A DNA stretch of 48,801 nt from Eggerthellales bacterium. GTDB taxonomy: Bacteria; Actinomycetota; Coriobacteriia; Coriobacteriales; Eggerthellaceae. The notes under the pieces were generated by a model. It did not search any database and had not been told where the DNA came from. It was given only the letters and a program-made list of their open reading frames with translations. Below are positions 36,781 through 45,613 of this stretch, one piece after another. The position numbers were made by a program, and so were the translations under genes. The stretch spans positions 1-48,801 of the forward strand of contig JAQXTF010000021.1 in the NCBI GenBank assembly GCA_029219345.1. Direction: 5' to 3'. Position 1 is the stretch's first letter, and the number at the start of each line of letters is the position of its first letter.

Positions 36781-39700
36781 TATTTAGCTTCTTTCTCTTC
36801 GTCCTCGTTCTTGGAACTGGCCACCAACATGCGACCTGCTCCACCAAACACAAACAAACACGCAGCTGCAATAATAACCCAAATAAGCGGCGAACGCTCC
36901 TCCCCACTTTCGCCAGCAGCACCATTCTTCGGGGCGCTGCCCAACGAAGCGGTATAAATCACCTCTTCGGGCCCTTCCTCGGAATCGTTTGCGTTAGTAG
37001 CAACCTTGGTATCATTTTCCAAAGCCTTGGTTTCGCCTCCTGCGCTGGGATTCTTCTTCTGCTCCTCAGCAGCAACCAAGGCGTCATAGTTCTTGCGCGC
37101 CCTTTGCAGTGCGGCCAGCGTATCAGGAGGAACCATAGCGTACTGCACAGACGTCAGGGCGGCCAGCGCCTTTTCTGCAGCCTCAATAGCAGGGCCGCTT
37201 TCCAGGGTGATAACGCCCAGATCATTCACCATGGCAGCTACAGCATCAACAGCCGCCTTCCCTTCCTGCAGCTCATTGAAAGAAGCACGAGCGCCGACCA
37301 AGATGTCCAGGGTGCCAGGAGAAACCTTCGCCAGCTGAGCCTCGGTCAATCCATCGCGAGCGGCCTCAGCGGCGGCAATGGCCGGCCCGCTTTCCAGGGT
37401 TACCTTGCCAATGGAGGCAACTTGCGTCACAAACGCGTCAACGGCAGCCTTGTCGGCCACCAACTGGTCATAGGTCTCGCGAGCGGCCGTAAGGGTCGCA
37501 ATGGCCTCATCGGAAACAAGGGAGCGCTGGCGATCGGTCAGCTTGGCAAGAGCCTCTTTCGCCGCTGCAATGGCATCTCCGCTTTCCAGCGTAATGTCGC
37601 CCAGAGCAGCAACGCGAGCTTCAAAAGCCTCAGCCACTACCTTATCGGCCAGCAATTGCGCATATTGCGCCTGAGCCTCATGGTAGGAAGCGATAACCGA
37701 TTCGGGCACCTTTTCCATCTGGAGCACATTCAGGGCATCCAGCATTTCTTGCACGTGCTGGATGGCAGGGCCGCTTTCCAGAGTCACCGGGAACAGTTTA
37801 GCTACGGCCTGAATAACGGCCTTCACCTGCTTATCGTTAACCAGCAAAGCCTGGTATTCGTTTTCGGCGCGAACAAGATCCGCCATGGTTCCATCAGGCA
37901 CATAAGCGCGCTGGGAGGGAGTCAGGGCATCTGCCATAGCGCGGGCCGCAATGATGGCGTTACCGCTCTCTTCGGTTACAGGGAACAGGTTGGCAACCGC
38001 CTCAATGAACTGCTGGGCGGCCTCGTAGTCACCCCTCAGGGCATCGTATTGAGCCTGAGCCTCATCTAGACGGTCAAAAGCCTGCTGGCTCACTAGCTCA
38101 CGCACTCCGGCAGAAAGTGACGCAGCTCGGCTCTGAACCGCCGCCAGAGCATCGCCGCTTTCCAGGGTTATAGGAAACAGGTCTTCAACGGCCTGCTCAA
38201 AAGCTTCAGCATGACGTTGGTTGGCAGCAGTACGGCCCTCCTCCGTGAAGCCCACGGCAAAGATGACACCAGAGTCGTTCTTCATGTACATGACGCCGCC
38301 GGAAGTAGCAATGACGCTGGCGATGTTGTACTGGGGGCCAGCAGCAGCGTCATAGAGCTCAACCAGCTCAATGTCTTCGTCGCCAGCACAATCGTTTTTC
38401 ACCTTGGCCAGGGAAATGCCGCCCGGGTTGTTGTTATAGGTGAAGTAGAAGCACAAATAGCCGCTTTCTTCCGTGGCGGTGCTCAGCAGAGGCGATGCCT
38501 TCACGTCGCCCAAAGCCTGCACGGATGCGATGGTCTGTAGGCTGGAGGCATCAGCTACCACAAAGCGGCAGAAGGAGCCGCCGTCATAACCTGCGCCAAT
38601 GCCGAAGTACAGGCGGCCTTTGTAGTACACCGGGGTGCTGGTGCTCATGGCGCCGCTCCACACATTGCGCGATTGCAAGCCGCTCAAAGAGCCTGAGCCA
38701 GCGTTGAAGTAAGCGGAGCAAAGGTAGCCCGCCTTGGTAGTGAAGTAAATCTGACCCGTTTCGGGGGCGTAACAAATGGCTGAGCGCTGATCGCCCATGC
38801 CGCCCAGGGAAAGAGTGCTGACCACGTCACCGGTGTACTTGTTCACGCAGCGCAGGGTGGAAGATGCATTGGAGCCTTCGCTGACGCCGTCATCGCCGCC
38901 AAACACCAGGTAATTGCCTACAGCCAGGCCACCAGCCCAGTAATAGCCGCCAGCGTTGGTGATGGACCAAGTAGCCTCTTTCAGCTCATCGCCCTTGGTG
39001 CGGTCTTCATCCTCAGCCTTGATGCACACGTAGTTGGCATCCTTCTTCTCGCTATTCCAAAAGCCGGTGTACACATAGCCGTCGGAATACACCACGGGAG
39101 AAACCGACTGACCCTTCAGAGGGTCCTTGTAGATCCACAGGGACTCAAGGGAAGTGGCATCAAAGGCCTGAATGGTGCCCGTGGAAAGGGACACGAAAAT
39201 CTTGCCCTCGCCGTAGGCAAAGGGGGTATACCCCCAGTTGAAAGCAATGCTCAAATCGCCCTCGGCAACAATGGCGCCAGTATAAAGATCTGCCTTGTAA
39301 ATCTTCATGCCACTCATGAATACCAGGCGATTGTCAACGATGAGCTGGGTGGACACTGCGTTATTCCAGCCCGATCCCAGCCTCAGGGCATACAACAGCT
39401 GGGCCTCATCTGCGGCCGCAGGAAGATCGTAATGCACGATGCCGTTGTTGTAGCTGTTACCGCGGAAGCTGGGCCACTCCGCCCACACATCCTGGGTCAG
39501 GGGCACGAGCTCTTCCTCTTCGGGCTCTTCAGCAGGTTCCGGGGCATCCTTGGCAGGCTCCTTGTCGCCTTGAGGCGCAACGGTATCCTGGGGCTCAGCC
39601 GCCGGGTTTTCCGCTGCAGGCTCTTGCACAACGGGAGCCATATCGGCAGGCTGAGTTGCTACCGGTTCATCAGCAGAAGGTGCAGCGGCCTGCTCATTTG

Positions 39701-39791
39701 CCAGCGCGCCCGTGGGTAAAAAGCCCAAGGTCAGCGTTGCCGCAAGAGCAATACTGACCAGCTTGGTTGTTATTTCCTTAAGGAGTTTCAT
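36780..39791 (-). CDS. Surface-anchored PQQ-type beta-propeller on a six-repeat helical stalk
   Basis: From ATG 39791 the protein has 1003 residues. A signal peptide (KLVSIALAATLTLGFLPTGALA) is followed by an acidic Pro/Ala linker to about residue 100. Residues of about 105-510 form a PQQ-like beta-propeller (WPSFRGNSYNNG, AFDATSLESLWIY, STLRCVNKYTGDVVSTL, SSTPVYYKGRLYF-like blades). Then come six alpha-helical repeats of about 64 residues, each with (I/V)T.ESG(D/P/N)AI..A...A..LT..Q...V (about 535-920), and one C-terminal membrane segment (SPLIWVIIAAACLFVFGG) with a charged tail. It is therefore an extracellular head on a stalk. The start overlaps the stop of the DUF4430 gene by one base. 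A role in corrinoid binding is inferred from the operon. Confidence 0.85.
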   Translation of the reverse strand: MKLLKEITTKLVSIALAATLTLGFLPTGALANEQAAAPSADEPVATQPADMAPVVQEPAAENPAAEPQDTVAPQGDKEPAKDAPEPAEEPEEEELVPLTQDVWAEWPSFRGNSYNNGIVHYDLPAAADEAQLLYALRLGSGWNNAVSTQLIVDNRLVFMSGMKIYKADLYTGAIVAEGDLSIAFNWGYTPFAYGEGKIFVSLSTGTIQAFDATSLESLWIYKDPLKGQSVSPVVYSDGYVYTGFWNSEKKDANYVCIKAEDEDRTKGDELKEATWSITNAGGYYWAGGLAVGNYLVFGGDDGVSEGSNASSTLRCVNKYTGDVVSTLSLGGMGDQRSAICYAPETGQIYFTTKAGYLCSAYFNAGSGSLSGLQSRNVWSGAMSTSTPVYYKGRLYFGIGAGYDGGSFCRFVVADASSLQTIASVQALGDVKASPLLSTATEESGYLCFYFTYNNNPGGISLAKVKNDCAGDEDIELVELYDAAAGPQYNIASVIATSGGVMYMKNDSGVIFAVGFTEEGRTAANQRHAEAFEQAVEDLFPITLESGDALAAVQSRAASLSAGVRELVSQQAFDRLDEAQAQYDALRGDYEAAQQFIEAVANLFPVTEESGNAIIAARAMADALTPSQRAYVPDGTMADLVRAENEYQALLVNDKQVKAVIQAVAKLFPVTLESGPAIQHVQEMLDALNVLQMEKVPESVIASYHEAQAQYAQLLADKVVAEAFEARVAALGDITLESGDAIAAAKEALAKLTDRQRSLVSDEAIATLTAARETYDQLVADKAAVDAFVTQVASIGKVTLESGPAIAAAEAARDGLTEAQLAKVSPGTLDILVGARASFNELQEGKAAVDAVAAMVNDLGVITLESGPAIEAAEKALAALTSVQYAMVPPDTLAALQRARKNYDALVAAEEQKKNPSAGGETKALENDTKVATNANDSEEGPEEVIYTASLGSAPKNGAAGESGEERSPLIWVIIAAACLFVFGGAGRMLVASSKNEDEEKEAK

Positions 39792-41002
39792 TACTGCATG
39801 CCACCTCCCACATCGGCGCCCAGGCCCTTGCAGGTGTAGCACCACACAATGACATCGCCGTCGCTGAGCTCGTACTTGGAGCAACCGTAGTTGGGGAACC
39901 AGCCGTTAACCTTGTACATCCAACCAGACTCTTCGCCGCAGTCGAACTCGTATAGGTTGTTGATGCCCTCAATGTAGTTGGAGCCGTACAGAGCAGAGAA
40001 GGTGTATTCCATCTGAATTTCTGCGGCGCGGCAAGCGGCAACCAGCACCTCAAACACGGTGTCGCCCTCGTTGAAGGCCACCGTGGAGGTTGCCAGAATA
40101 GTGCCATTGGCGGGCACATTGCCTTCCTTGCCGGGGGTCAGGTCGGCCATATTATTCAGAATGGTGTCGCAGCGAATCTCAATGGTGCAGGTAGGCTGCT
40201 TGGTGCCGGAGTTACCACCAGTAGAGCTGCCGGAAGAATAGCCTGGGTTCACTGCCTGCTGCTGGGCCGCAGCGTGCTGAGCTGCGCGATCATCGGCAAT
40301 CTTGGTAAGCTCATCGGCGGAGAGCACGCAAGCTGCACCAGCCGCAATGAAAGACTTCGCCGCGGCGATGCTATCGTTAGACAGGGAGTTTTCGGAGAAC
40401 TCCCCAACGGTTGCCGCCCATGCGCCATCCTTCTTCAGCAGCGAAATGGCGCTGCCTGCATCTGCCTTGGCATTTACGCCCGAAAGGCTCACAGAGCCGT
40501 TGAGCACAGTCACCGTGGCACTGCCGTCTTCCTGGGAAAGCAGCAGTAGAGCATCATCGGAAGGAGTTGCGGCAACCGAATTGTCGCACAGCGACAAACC
40601 CAGAGGCATCTTTGCCCAGGCCAGAGCCGTGCCGCCTTTCAAGGAAGCGGTATACTTGCCACCCTCGTCGCCCAAGACAACCGTGGAGCGAGCACCCATG
40701 CGTAGGCCCGTCACGCCATCCTGAGTCAGTGCGATAGAAGATTTAGTCAAGGTTTCCAGCTGGTCGCCCGGCTGCAGAAGATCATCGTTATCAAGGGCGT
40801 AGCCCAGGCCGGCGCGTACGATGTTGGCGTTGCCCGATTTCTCGGTGGTTGTCAGCGCGGGCATTTCGTAGCCCGATGCAGTATCACTGGAGCTACCTCC
40901 CTTGAAGTTATTCACTGCCATAACGCCCCCAATCACAATCACGATGGCTGCAACCACCATGATCAGGTTAAACGCGCGTTTCTTTGCTTTTACGTTCGCC
41001 AT
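39791..41002 (-). CDS. Membrane-anchored DUF4430 (transcobalamin-like) protein with FecR-like region
   Basis: This 403-residue protein has an uncleaved N-terminal anchor (11-30), a beta-rich FecR-like region (about 60-200), a Ser/Gly linker (about 250-268) and a C-terminal DUF4430 domain (about 271-396). That domain is related to the beta-domain of animal transcobalamin and intrinsic factor; the signature here is DTVFEVLVAACR, CGEESGWMYKVNGWFPN and LSDGDVIVWCYTC. It lies between ECF transporter and cob genes, which strongly supports an extracellular corrinoid-binding role; binding itself is not shown. Confidence 0.85.
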   Translation of the reverse strand: MANVKAKKRAFNLIMVVAAIVIVIGGVMAVNNFKGGSSSDTASGYEMPALTTTEKSGNANIVRAGLGYALDNDDLLQPGDQLETLTKSSIALTQDGVTGLRMGARSTVVLGDEGGKYTASLKGGTALAWAKMPLGLSLCDNSVAATPSDDALLLLSQEDGSATVTVLNGSVSLSGVNAKADAGSAISLLKKDGAWAATVGEFSENSLSNDSIAAAKSFIAAGAACVLSADELTKIADDRAAQHAAAQQQAVNPGYSSGSSTGGNSGTKQPTCTIEIRCDTILNNMADLTPGKEGNVPANGTILATSTVAFNEGDTVFEVLVAACRAAEIQMEYTFSALYGSNYIEGINNLYEFDCGEESGWMYKVNGWFPNYGCSKYELSDGDVIVWCYTCKGLGADVGGGMQ

Positions 41003-41037
41003 AAGATATCTTCCTCTATCAACTCAAGCTTTCGCTT

Positions 41038-41955
41038 CTATTCCGTAAACATGCCCTGGGGAGCTTCCGCAGGCTCAACATGAGAAATCTGCTTCTTAAA
41101 ATGCCACTCCCCCGTTATCTGCAAAACACAGGGAAGCAGGCAAAACACCAGATAGGCGCCGTAAAACACGAAGCTCAGCGGCGTCATGCGGTTGAAGATA
41201 ACCTGGGGGTTATACTGAATTGCCGTCTGGGTAAGCAGCATGCCGGCAATGCAGATGGTGATAAGCACCACCATGGTGATAACCAGGCTGCGATCGCGAG
41301 CGTCAAAGCGATACAGCGAATAGGCGGTACGGCCGCGCAGCAAAGAACCGCGGCTGCGCATGGAGTCGGACATCTCCGCAAAGCGCTCGATGCTCCAGGA
41401 GACGATGATGGACACGCGGCGCACCCAGTTGTGAGCACGATCAAGCAAGTTGCCGCATCCCGACCCGCGTCCGATAGCCTTCTGAGCAGTGTCAATGCGG
41501 TGGGTACGGTCAGCCACCATGGGAATGGCACGCAGAGCCACGGCCAGCATCAGCGACAGGCGGGGCGACACCCTCCCCAGCAAATACACCACTTTATCGG
41601 CGGTGAACAGCTTAAACACGCAGGTCATCCACAGGCATGCGGTGGAAATTTGCGCGCCCTGTACAAAACCATAAGCCAGGGACTCCAAAGTAATGCGGTT
41701 GCCAATGATGGTTTCGCCCAAATTGGTGATGCCAAAGTGGGTGTTGTAGGCAAACCAGGCGCTCCATGCAAAGGGGAACACCAGTGCCACCAGGGCAAAC
41801 AGCACAGCCTTACGGCCCTTCAGCGCAAATGAGTATATCAGGGCGCACACAAACCCCACCCCCACGAAAACAGGGTGGTTCCATGCCAACGCAGCAGCAA
41901 TAACCGCCACGAAGAACAAGAGATTGAGGCCCGGATGATACGAATCAAAGCGCAC
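41038..41955 (-). CDS. ECF transporter T component (second)
   Basis: EcfT couples ATPase motion to the substrate-binding subunit. The 305-residue protein has about six hydrophobic segments and coupling-helix motifs such as DSMRSRGS and the AxG-like TAQKAIGRG. The start codon appears to be GTG at 41953-41955. It is the second T protein in the operon, which is unusual; the two may form one heteromeric module. Confidence 0.85.
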   Translation of the reverse strand: MRFDSYHPGLNLLFFVAVIAAALAWNHPVFVGVGFVCALIYSFALKGRKAVLFALVALVFPFAWSAWFAYNTHFGITNLGETIIGNRITLESLAYGFVQGAQISTACLWMTCVFKLFTADKVVYLLGRVSPRLSLMLAVALRAIPMVADRTHRIDTAQKAIGRGSGCGNLLDRAHNWVRRVSIIVSWSIERFAEMSDSMRSRGSLLRGRTAYSLYRFDARDRSLVITMVVLITICIAGMLLTQTAIQYNPQVIFNRMTPLSFVFYGAYLVFCLLPCVLQITGEWHFKKQISHVEPAEAPQGMFTE

Positions 41956-41966
41956 GATAGACCGCC

Positions 41967-42695
41967 CTACTCGCCCATTCCGTACTTCACCTTGACGCGC
42001 TCCAGCTTGTCAAGCAGCGGATTGGTGGCAAAGAACAGCAACAGCGCCGTTGCAACAGCGCGGGTGAAATTCACCGGCACGCCCGAGGCAAAGATGGCCA
42101 GCACGCTCTCAACGGTGTAGTCGTTGGCCATAAGGAACAGGGCGCATACGTCCAGCAGCGGGCCAATAACGCACCAGGTGAAGAAGAAGCCGCCCACCGT
42201 CAGCAGGAGCACCTGCTTTTTGGTGTAATCCTTGTGAGGGATGAGGTTCTTCTGGGAAAGAATGCCAAACACCAGACCCGCCAGGCCAAAGGCCAGCATC
42301 TGCCAAGGAGTCCAGGGGCCCTGACCGAAGAGGAAGTTGCTCAGCAGCATGGACATGGCGCCGGTCATGAAGCCCGCCTGGGGGCCAAAGGCGATGCCTG
42401 CAATGATGATCACGGCAGCGATGGGCTTGAAATCGGGGAACCAGAAGAAGGCTGCGCGAGACACAATGGCCAGCGCGATAACCACAGCAAGAACAACCAG
42501 GTCACGGGCTTGGGGCTTGCGGCTTTCAAAGGTGGCGAAGAAGGGCACCGTGGTAAGCACCGCAATAGCCACGCTCACCAGGTAGTAGTTCTCAACGCCT
42601 AGAAGCACCGTAGAAGCCAGGGCGGCAAGAGCAAGAGCGATGCAGGCCACCGTGATGGCGAGCACCTTGGGGCTGGTTTTTACGCGTTCTTGCAT
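41967..42695 (-). CDS. ECF transporter S component (predicted cobalamin/cobinamide binding)
   Basis: This is a 242-residue membrane protein with about seven hydrophobic segments. The pattern PDFKPIAAVIIIAGIAFGPQAGFMTGAMSMLLSNFLFGQGPWTPWQMLAFGLAGLVFG is typical of the ECF S family often found beside DUF4430 proteins. The substrate is inferred to be a corrinoid from the riboswitch-like leader and cob genes. It overlaps the ATPase gene by 16 bases. Confidence 0.85.
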   Translation of the reverse strand: MQERVKTSPKVLAITVACIALALAALASTVLLGVENYYLVSVAIAVLTTVPFFATFESRKPQARDLVVLAVVIALAIVSRAAFFWFPDFKPIAAVIIIAGIAFGPQAGFMTGAMSMLLSNFLFGQGPWTPWQMLAFGLAGLVFGILSQKNLIPHKDYTKKQVLLLTVGGFFFTWCVIGPLLDVCALFLMANDYTVESVLAIFASGVPVNFTRAVATALLLFFATNPLLDKLERVKVKYGMGE

Positions 42696-44377
42696 AATGC
42701 GATCACATCTTCATCAACAATTGCGTTTTCAAACAGGTGGCGGCTCATGCGATTTGCGCTGGTGGTGTAGAAGCTGTTCTGCGCAAAGAACCTGCGCGGC
42801 GTATTAGTGGTCACCACGCCGCCATCAAAGAACATGGACACGCTGGTAGCGTAATGGGCGCAGAACTCAATGTCATGAGACACCATGACGATGGTCATGC
42901 CCTTCTCGCGCAGGCGCGCCAGCACGCCAGCCAGCTCGCGCTTGAAGAAGCCGTCGATGCCCTTGGTGGGCTCATCCAGCAGCAGAATTTCGGGGTCGCA
43001 CAAAAGCACCTTGGCCAGAGCAGCGCGTTGCTGCTCGCCGCCAGAAAGATCGAAGGAGTGCGAGTCCAGCAGCCGCTCCACATCGCAGGTGCGAGCCACT
43101 TCCAGCACCTTTTCCTGCACTTGCTCGGGGGTGAGGCCCTTGCTGTCAATCATTTCTTCCAGGTCGGCGCGGACGGTCTTCTTCACAAACAGATTTTGGG
43201 GGTCTTGGGGCAACATGGCAATGCAGCCGCGGAACAGCTCTGAATTCTTCCAGTCCTTCAGCTTCTTTCCCTTAATCTTTATGGTGCCGCGGTAAGGCTT
43301 GGTCACGCCGCAAGCGCACTTCAAAGTGGTGGATTTGCCGGTTCCGTTGCCGCCCACCAGGGCAAACAGCTCGCCCTTATGCACGTCAAAGCTAGTGCCG
43401 CGCAGAATATCGGGCAGCTCGCGCTCATAGCGGAACCATACATCCTTAAAAGAAAGAACGATGTTGTCGTCGGTTTCCTCATATTCGGCGGCATCGGGCA
43501 AGGAGCGCTTGTCCTGGGGAATGTCGCTGAAGTTCTGCGTCAGCCAGGTGCGGCCCTCGCGCACGGTCAGGGGGCAATCGGCGGCGGCCACCTGAGAGGC
43601 AGCAGCGCCCGAATTCACACCGTAGAAGATGCGCATGGGAGCAGGCAGTGCGGCAGCCATTTCGTCGCCGGCCGTGATGAGCTTCTGGCCCACTTCGTGA
43701 GGCTCGCCATCAGCCAAAATGCGGCCCTGCTTCATCACCAGCACGCGATCGGCGGCGCTGAAGGTCTCTTCCAGGCGATGCTCAGACAAGATGATGGTGG
43801 TGCCCAACTCAAGATTGATTTTGCGCACCGTATTTAGGAAATCAGTAGCGGCAATGGGGTCCAACTGGCTGGTAGGTTCGTCCAAAATGAGCACACTGGG
43901 CTGCATAGCCATGATGGAGGCCAAATTCAACAACTGCTTCTGACCGCCGGACAAGTCTTTTACATCCTTATGAAACCAGCCCTGAATGCCAAAGTAGCTG
44001 GCCATCTCGGCTACGCGCAAGCGCATGGTACGCTGATCGCAGCCCATGCTCTCCAGGCCAAAGGCCAGCTCATGCCATACCTTGTCGGTAACCACCTGAG
44101 CATCAGGGTTCTGCATCACGTAGCCAATCTTGGCACTCTGTTCACGCTGAGACACCTGGTCCAGAGGCACGTCCTCAAACAGAATCTGGCCGGTACGGGT
44201 TCCATGGGGAGTGAGCACCGTCTTCAGGTGACGCAGCAACGTTGTCTTTCCGCAGCCGCTCTTGCCACACAGCATCACGTAACTGCCGGCCTCAATCTCA
44301 AAGGACACCTTATCCAGCGCGGGGTGGTCACACTTGGGATAGCTAAACGTTACATTCTGGAAAGCGAACTGCGCCAT
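42680..44377 (-). CDS. ECF transporter double ATPase (EcfA1-EcfA2 fusion)
   Basis: This 565-residue protein holds two ABC domains in one chain. Domain 1: Walker A GKSGCGKTT (38-46), signature LSGGQKQ (142-148), Walker B SVLILDEPTS (161-170). Domain 2: Walker A GGNGTGKSTT (342-351), signature LSGGEQQR (444-451), Walker B EILLLDEPTKG (463-473). His switches are at SEH (198-200) and VSHD (499-502). It energises the ECF module. The start has AAGGAG and overlaps the T1 gene by 28 bases. Confidence 0.95.
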   Translation of the reverse strand: MAQFAFQNVTFSYPKCDHPALDKVSFEIEAGSYVMLCGKSGCGKTTLLRHLKTVLTPHGTRTGQILFEDVPLDQVSQREQSAKIGYVMQNPDAQVVTDKVWHELAFGLESMGCDQRTMRLRVAEMASYFGIQGWFHKDVKDLSGGQKQLLNLASIMAMQPSVLILDEPTSQLDPIAATDFLNTVRKINLELGTTIILSEHRLEETFSAADRVLVMKQGRILADGEPHEVGQKLITAGDEMAAALPAPMRIFYGVNSGAAASQVAAADCPLTVREGRTWLTQNFSDIPQDKRSLPDAAEYEETDDNIVLSFKDVWFRYERELPDILRGTSFDVHKGELFALVGGNGTGKSTTLKCACGVTKPYRGTIKIKGKKLKDWKNSELFRGCIAMLPQDPQNLFVKKTVRADLEEMIDSKGLTPEQVQEKVLEVARTCDVERLLDSHSFDLSGGEQQRAALAKVLLCDPEILLLDEPTKGIDGFFKRELAGVLARLREKGMTIVMVSHDIEFCAHYATSVSMFFDGGVVTTNTPRRFFAQNSFYTTSANRMSRHLFENAIVDEDVIALCKNA

Positions 44378-45243
44378 AGCACAATCTCCTTCACGTTAAT
44401 CATGGTAGGCAAAACCAAAAGCGTACAATAAGCGCATAGAGAGCAAGTGAACAACGGGGTAACGGGGGCCGCCACAATGGTGGGATAAAACTCAATCTCC
44501 TGCACGCCCATAGCGGCGCCGGCAATGGACAAGGCGGCAAACACGCCCATGGCCGCCAACAGCAGCTTGTCGCGATTGCCAAAGTGGTAGATGGAGAAAT
44601 TGGAGCGTTTGCCCACACCATAGCCGCGGCTTTTCATGGAATCAGCAGTTTGCACTGCGTTCTCGAAAGCCCAGGTGGTCAGCTGAGACAGCAGATCAGC
44701 GCCATGGGCCGCCTTTTCAGAAGTGGTTCCCACTTGAATGGATTTTCCCAAGCTGGCACGGCAGTGACCAAACTGGGAAAGCTTGTTCAGATAGGTGGGC
44801 ACCAGGCGCAAAGCCATGGTAAGGGTCAGGGTAATAGCCGGTGCCAGGCCGCCAAAGAGATACGTGAATTTATCGCTGGTCATTACGCGGTTGTAAGAAG
44901 AAAACCAAATGAACATGGCCACGAACATGCAGCCCGTGCAGGCGCCATAAGCCAGCGCTTCCAAAGAGTATACACGACCACCGAAATAGGTGAACAGCAC
45001 TGTCTTGCCCAGGGAATTAAACAAAGGGTTTATGCAGGTGACCAGCAAGAATACGGGCACCATAGCCAACGCAAACTTGCAAGCGCGCACGCCCTGAACG
45101 GATACTGCATATAGGAAAGAAAACAGCAGGGTGGCAGCCGTAAAGGCCGGGTGACGGAAGAACATGCAAAAGAGAATGGCCAGCGCAAAAAAGGCGAAAG
45201 TTACCGCCGGATGAAAATCCGAAAAAGCGTCTTGCTCTTTCAT
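44350..45243 (-). CDS. ECF transporter T component (first), operon-leading gene
   Basis: From ATG 45243, preceded by GGGAGGGG, the protein has 297 residues with about six hydrophobic segments and the T-type coupling motifs (CRASLGKS and DSMKSRGYG). The open frame runs back to 45384, but the extra 47 codons lie in the riboswitch-like leader, so the shorter start is preferred. Confidence 0.88.
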   Translation of the reverse strand: MKEQDAFSDFHPAVTFAFFALAILFCMFFRHPAFTAATLLFSFLYAVSVQGVRACKFALAMVPVFLLVTCINPLFNSLGKTVLFTYFGGRVYSLEALAYGACTGCMFVAMFIWFSSYNRVMTSDKFTYLFGGLAPAITLTLTMALRLVPTYLNKLSQFGHCRASLGKSIQVGTTSEKAAHGADLLSQLTTWAFENAVQTADSMKSRGYGVGKRSNFSIYHFGNRDKLLLAAMGVFAALSIAGAAMGVQEIEFYPTIVAAPVTPLFTCSLCAYCTLLVLPTMINVKEIVLWRSSLSRM

Positions 45244-45299
45244 GCGCCCCTCCCTATCGCCTTCATCATAAAAGCCTTTGCAAGAGGTGATGCGCATTC

Positions 45300-45440
45300 G
45301 TGCACGAGACCCCAGTAAAGGCAGGATGCTCGCCTGTGCTCCATGATCCGGCTTATCCCCTTCCTTTGCAGCAAAGGGCTTCACGGTGACCTACTCGCGG
45401 GGAATTTCACCCCATTCAATGGACTGCAATCAACGCAGCT
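45300..45440 (-). promoter_or_regulatory. Cobalamin-riboswitch-like leader
   Basis: On the minus strand the leader contains GGTGAAATTCC (45401-45411), then TCACCGTGA (45381-45389) where cobalamin riboswitches have CCACTGTGA-type sequence, a hairpin, then AAGCCGGAT (45345-45353) resembling the AGCCAGGA segment, and the paired AGGCGAGCATCCTGCC (45319-45334). The order and spacing fit an adenosylcobalamin aptamer with an atypical B12-box, upstream of a cob operon. No clear terminator follows, so control may be on translation through the GGGAGGGG site. Fit was judged by eye only. Confidence 0.6.
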
Positions 45441-45464
45441 ACGCACAAGTAATTTACTGTTTTC

Positions 45465-45470
45465 ATTGTA
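45465..45470 (-). promoter_or_regulatory. Possible -10 box of the cob operon
   Basis: TACAAT on the minus strand lies about 20 bases before the riboswitch-like leader; no matching -35 was seen. Confidence 0.35.
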
Positions 45471-45559
45471 CTCTTTTGGCAGGAAAGGAGCCGATTCAAC
45501 CGAAAAAGCCTTACGCCCATCGCAAAAGGGTAATCGCAGTTTTACCTGGGATTTCAGGC

Positions 45560-45590
45560 AAAAGAAAGAAAGGCCGCCCCGAAGGGCGGC
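45560..45590 (-). terminator. Terminator of the zinc-ribbon protein gene
   Basis: On the minus strand GCCGCCC and GGGCGGC pair around a TTCG loop and are followed by a T-rich tail (TTTCTTTCTTTT). It separates the upstream gene from the cob operon. Confidence 0.88.
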
Positions 45591-45613
45591 TAAAGCTCAT
45601 TCATAAACATCGC

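Noticed and set aside
45244-45384. Longer N-terminus for the first ECF T protein
   Set aside because: The extra codons lie in the riboswitch-like leader, and the GGGAGGGG site supports ATG 45243.
45475-45483. TTTGGCAGG near the cob operon promoter as a possible fourth REP copy
   Set aside because: Only one 9-base arm is present; no GATGGGG loop or partner arm.
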